The translations under genes were made by a program, and so were the position numbers. The notes beneath the pieces are model-generated. The model was not told where the DNA came from and made no database searches. It saw only the letters and a list, made by a program, of their open reading frames with translations. 64,000 nucleotides of DNA, from assembly GCF_002941025.1 (NCBI RefSeq), contig NZ_PTJS01000001.1, forward strand, positions 4,092,001 to 4,156,000, given 5' to 3'. Below are positions 61,168-64,000 of this stretch, piece by piece (positions within the stretch are counted from its first letter, which is position 1; every line of letters begins with the position of its first letter). Source of the stretch: Streptomyces sp. QL37. Its GTDB lineage: Bacteria > Actinomycetota > Actinomycetes > Streptomycetales > Streptomycetaceae.

Positions 61168-62345
61168 TCCACCGGCAGCCGTACGGTCACGGCGAGCCCG
61201 CCCTCCGGGCCGGGTACCGCCGTGACCGTACCGCCGTGGGCCATCGCGATAGAACGTACGATCGACAATCCGAGCCCCGATCCCTGCCCCATCCGGTCCC
61301 GCCCCTCCCCGCGCCGGAACGGCTGGAAGAACCCGGCGATGTCCGCCTCGGCCACCACCGGGCCGGTGTTGCGGACCACCAGGACCCCGTCCGCCGCCAG
61401 TGACACCTCCACGCGGCCTCCGGGCACGTTGTACCGCACCGCGTTGGACAGCAGATTCGCCGTGAGCTGCGCGAGCAGCTGCGGGTTCCCCCGTACGACG
61501 CAGGGCTCGGCCACGACCGTCACGTCCGGGCCGGGCGACGCCAGGGGCCGGGCGGACTCCTCCGCCACCACCTGCGCCAGGTCGACGGCCGCACGCTCGC
61601 TCTTCGCCAGCCCGCGTTCGCTGCGCGCCAGCACCAGCAGTCCCTCGATGAGCCGCTCGCTGCGCCGGTTGTTGTCCAGCAGCGTCTGCCGGGTCCGTAC
61701 GAGGTCCTCCGGCGACGGGTCGTCGAGCCCCACCTGGATCGCCGCCCGCTGGGTGGCCAGTGGGGTCCGCAGCTCGTGCGACGCGTTGGCGATGAACCGC
61801 CGCTGACTGTCGAAGGCCTTCTCCAGCCGCGCCAGCAGCGCGTCGAGCGTCTCCCCCAGCTCCTTCAGCTCGTCGTCCGGACCGCTCGACGCGATCCGCT
61901 CGTGCAGGGTGTGCTCGGAGAGCCGCCGCGCCTTCGCCGTCATCGCGTGGACGGGCCGCAGCACCCGCCCGGCGGTCCACCAGCCCACGCCGACCGCGCA
62001 CCCCGTCATGACGAGCAGCGCCGCGACCGACCAGTACAGGAGCTCCCGGCTCGCGGCGTCGCTGACGTCGTCGGTGACGTCGTAGACCGTGGGCGGACCG
62101 AGGCGGCCCCGCGCGTGCAGGGGGCCGTTGACCACGAAGCCCGGCTGGGCGACCGCCGCCGACGTGGCGATGGCCCGCGCCTGCGAGTCCGTGCCGGCGC
62201 GCGACGCCAGATTGACCGTGGTGAGCAGCGCCGTGCCGAGGACCAGGAAGACCCCGCCGTAGACGAGGGCGATCCGCATCCGGATGGTCGAGTGCCGGGC
62301 CTGCGCCGCCCCGGTCGCGCGCACCAGCTCCAGCAGCCGGCTCAC
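61101..62345 (-). CDS. sensor histidine kinase
   Basis: This 414-residue membrane sensor has two helices ([19 protein letters not shown] and [20 protein letters not shown]) with a short extracytoplasmic loop between. A HAMP segment, H-box [19 protein letters not shown] (phospho-His), N-box [14 protein letters not shown] and G-box [20 protein letters not shown] follow. It starts at GTG 62345, overlapping the regulator stop by 4 bp, so it is the second gene of a two-component operon. The C-terminus extends into the VWA gene on the other strand. The signal is unknown; the loop is short and without Cys pairs. Confidence 0.94.
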   Translation of the reverse strand: MSRLLELVRATGAAQARHSTIRMRIALVYGGVFLVLGTALLTTVNLASRAGTDSQARAIATSAAVAQPGFVVNGPLHARGRLGPPTVYDVTDDVSDAASRELLYWSVAALLVMTGCAVGVGWWTAGRVLRPVHAMTAKARRLSEHTLHERIASSGPDDELKELGETLDALLARLEKAFDSQRRFIANASHELRTPLATQRAAIQVGLDDPSPEDLVRTRQTLLDNNRRSERLIEGLLVLARSERGLAKSERAAVDLAQVVAEESARPLASPGPDVTVVAEPCVVRGNPQLLAQLTANLLSNAVRYNVPGGRVEVSLAADGVLVVRNTGPVVAEADIAGFFQPFRRGEGRDRMGQGSGLGLSIVRSIAMAHGGTVTAVPGPEGGLAVTVRLPVDQSSATTPRAAAQAGSAARTSR

Positions 62346-62995
62346 AGGGCGTATCCGACGCCCTGGACGGTACGGATCAGCGCCGGTTCGCCGAGCTTGG
62401 CGCGGAGCTTGCTCATGCAGACGCGGACGGCGCCGGTGAAGGGGTCGGCGTTGGCGTCCCAGGCGCGCTCCAGCAGCTCCTCCGCGCTGACCGTGCCCCC
62501 GTCGGCCTCCAGCAGCAGCTGCAGCACGGTGAACTCCTTCGGCGACAGATCCAGGTCCCGCCCGTCCCGGGTCGCGGCCCTGCGCACACTGTCGAGCCGG
62601 ATGCCGTGTCGCTCCAGCTGCGGCGGCACGGGCCGGGCGCTGCGGCGCCGCAGGGCACGCACCCGGGACACCAGCTCGGGGAATTCGAAGGGCTTGCTCA
62701 CATAGTCGTCGGCGCCGAGATCGAGCCCCTCCACCCGGTCCTCCATGGTCCCGGAGGCGGTGAGCATCAGGATCCTGGTCCGTGAGCCGGCGGACACGAG
62801 CCTGCGCGCCACGTCGTCACCGTGCACCCGGGGAAGATCACGGTCCAGGACGACGACGTCGTAGTCGTGCAGCCCGAGGTAGGCCAGCGCGGCGTCCCCG
62901 CTGTACACGGTGTCGACGGCGAATCCCGCGCGCCGCAGCCCGGTCGCCACCAGCTCGGCCAGGATCTCCTCGTCCTCGGCGACCAGTACCCGCAT
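62342..62995 (-). CDS. OmpR-type response regulator
   Basis: This 217-residue regulator has a receiver domain (MRVLVAEDEEILAELVATGL; acceptor Asp in VVVLDRDLPRVHG; Lys in DYVSKPFEF) and a winged-helix DNA-binding domain ([32 protein letters not shown]). ATG 62995 has GGGGA upstream. It is co-translated with the kinase. It resembles the CutR-like group of Streptomyces regulators. Target genes are not evident nearby. Confidence 0.95.
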   Translation of the reverse strand: MRVLVAEDEEILAELVATGLRRAGFAVDTVYSGDAALAYLGLHDYDVVVLDRDLPRVHGDDVARRLVSAGSRTRILMLTASGTMEDRVEGLDLGADDYVSKPFEFPELVSRVRALRRRSARPVPPQLERHGIRLDSVRRAATRDGRDLDLSPKEFTVLQLLLEADGGTVSAEELLERAWDANADPFTGAVRVCMSKLRAKLGEPALIRTVQGVGYAL

Positions 62996-63142
62996 CGTGT
63001 TGTCCCCTGCCTCGTGCACGTGAGCCCACTCCTCCCAGGATGCGTCTTTGGTACGGGAAGGGATGTTTCGCAAAGCTCTCCGAAGCCGGGGCGGCCCTTA
63101 TCGATGTGAGTGGATCTCCCACGGACCGTTAGGATTTCGACC

Positions 63143-64000
63143 ATGGCGGCCACTGGATCCGAGAAGCAGGGGGCGAAGGCGTACTACGTCTCGACCCCCA
63201 TTTACTACGTCAACGACGCTCCTCACCTGGGCCACGCCTACACGACCGTCGCAGGCGACGTGCTCACCCGCTGGCACCGCCAGCGCGGCGAGAAGGTGTG
63301 GTACCTCACCGGCACGGACGAGCACGGTCAGAAGATCATGCGCACGGCCGAGGCGAACAACGTCACCCCCCAGGCCTGGTGCGACAAGCTCGTCGAGGAG
63401 GCCTGGAAGCCCCTCTGGGAGCACCTCAACATCGCGAACGACGACTTCATCCGCACGACGGAGAAGCGGCACACCGACCGTGTGCAGGAGTTCGTGCAGG
63501 ACCTGTACGACAAGGATCAGATCTACAAGGGCGGGTACGAAGGCCCGTACTGCGTGGGCTGCGAGGAGTACAAGCTCCCCGGCGACCTGATCGAGGCCGA
63601 GGACGGCACGAAGCTGTGCCCGATCCACAAGAAGCCGGTGGAGCTCCTCAAGGAGGAGAACTACTTCTTCAAGCTCAGCGAGTACGGCCCGAAGCTCATG
63701 GAGTTCTACGCGGCCAACCCGGGCTTCATCCAGCCCGAGTCCGCCCGCAACGAGATCGTGAACTTCGTCAAGCAGGGCCTCCAGGACCTGTCGATCTCGC
63801 GCTCCACGTTCGACTGGGGCGTCCCGGTGCCGTGGGACCCGAAGCACGTCATCTACGTGTGGATCGACGCGCTGCTCAACTACGCGACGGCGGTCGGCTA
63901 CGGCGCCAACCAGGAGAAGTTCGACGGCACCTTCCCGGCGGACGTGCACCTGATCGGCAAGGACATCCTGCGCTTCCACTCGGTCATCTGGCCGGCCATG
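63143..64000 (+). CDS. metG: methionine--tRNA ligase (3' part beyond window)
   Basis: The first 286 residues of a class I MetRS: YYVSTPIYYVNDAPHLGHAY (HLGH = HIGH motif), LTGTDEHGQKI, the zinc knuckle starting YCVGCEEYKLPG and ending LCPIHKKPVE, and VPVPWDPKHVIYVWIDALLN. It charges initiator and elongator tRNA-Met. The KMSKS loop lies past the window edge. AGGA is 9 bases before ATG 63143. It is divergent from the two-component operon. Confidence 0.96.
   Translation, partial: MAATGSEKQGAKAYYVSTPIYYVNDAPHLGHAYTTVAGDVLTRWHRQRGEKVWYLTGTDEHGQKIMRTAEANNVTPQAWCDKLVEEAWKPLWEHLNIANDDFIRTTEKRHTDRVQEFVQDLYDKDQIYKGGYEGPYCVGCEEYKLPGDLIEAEDGTKLCPIHKKPVELLKEENYFFKLSEYGPKLMEFYAANPGFIQPESARNEIVNFVKQGLQDLSISRSTFDWGVPVPWDPKHVIYVWIDALLNYATAVGYGANQEKFDGTFPADVHLIGKDILRFHSVIWPAM

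Noticed and set aside
57202..62001. A 1,600-codon open frame on the minus strand
   Set aside because: Only the last 687 codons are PhoX; the rest is antisense or out of frame to the VWA protein and the histidine kinase, both of which have clear motifs.

Overview
The window is about 72% GC, with the codon use, GTG/TTG starts and gene families of a Streptomyces chromosome. Markers are a gamma-butyrolactone receptor/synthase pair, an Rpf-type cell-wall hydrolase, a class E-type sortase, a PucR regulator, a SpoIIE-type phosphatase and a TrpRS gene behind a Trp-codon leader. No rRNA, tRNA, CRISPR array, phage block or insertion sequence was found. Most genes look chromosomal and conserved; the visibly damaged or rearranged parts are a vapBC pair, a tandem AAA+ pseudogene and a tandem inversion duplication next to a PhoX gene.

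Layout. 1-10.6 kb: partial SMP-30 lactonase, Old Yellow Enzyme, vapBC with a broken toxin, secreted SGNH lipase, ABC-F protein, sortase, then a coupled HAD mutase and GH65 phosphorylase pair for alpha-glucoside phosphorolysis. 10.7-14.4 kb: small zinc-binding-like protein, AAA+ pseudogene, Rpf-LysM protein, PH-domain protein and PGRP amidase. 14.5-18 kb: gamma-butyrolactone signalling locus (TetR receptor, AfsA-type synthase, SDR) with a palindromic operator in the divergent promoter, then a quinone oxidoreductase. 18.1-21.3 kb: cold-shock style group (conserved small protein, DEAD-box helicase, CspA, MerR-like regulator). 21.4-26.2 kb: degenerate PAP2-like membrane protein, small proteins, PAS-GAF-PP2C phosphatase, alpha/beta hydrolase, PrxQ peroxiredoxin.

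26.2-43.7 kb is the most system-like region. It holds two separate NfeD/OB-fold plus flotillin modules, a KhtTU-like K+/H+ antiporter with its RCK_C subunit, a BlaI/M56 sensor pair sharing a promoter region (with a TCTACA-N4-TGTAGA palindrome) with a TerB gene, a PucR regulator, a 1,628-residue AAA+ ATPase and a 670-residue protein with an RCK-pore-RCK layout. I infer a membrane-microdomain and ion-homeostasis or envelope-stress assembly.

43.7-54.5 kb: VOC protein, trpS with an attenuator (13-residue leader with tandem Trp codons, then an intrinsic terminator), an LLM monooxygenase/FMN reductase operon, UspA, cupin, a DrrAB-like exporter, membrane proteins, an EEP-family hydrolase, a second quinone oxidoreductase and an S4-domain RNA-binding protein. 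54.5-59.5 kb: a secreted protein and a Tat-exported PhoX phosphatase with PHO-box-like repeats. Between them 857 bp of extra DNA forms a forward-inverted-forward triplication. 59.5-64 kb: VWA protein with a long Glu-Pro-Val-Ala region, an OmpR-type two-component system and the start of metG.
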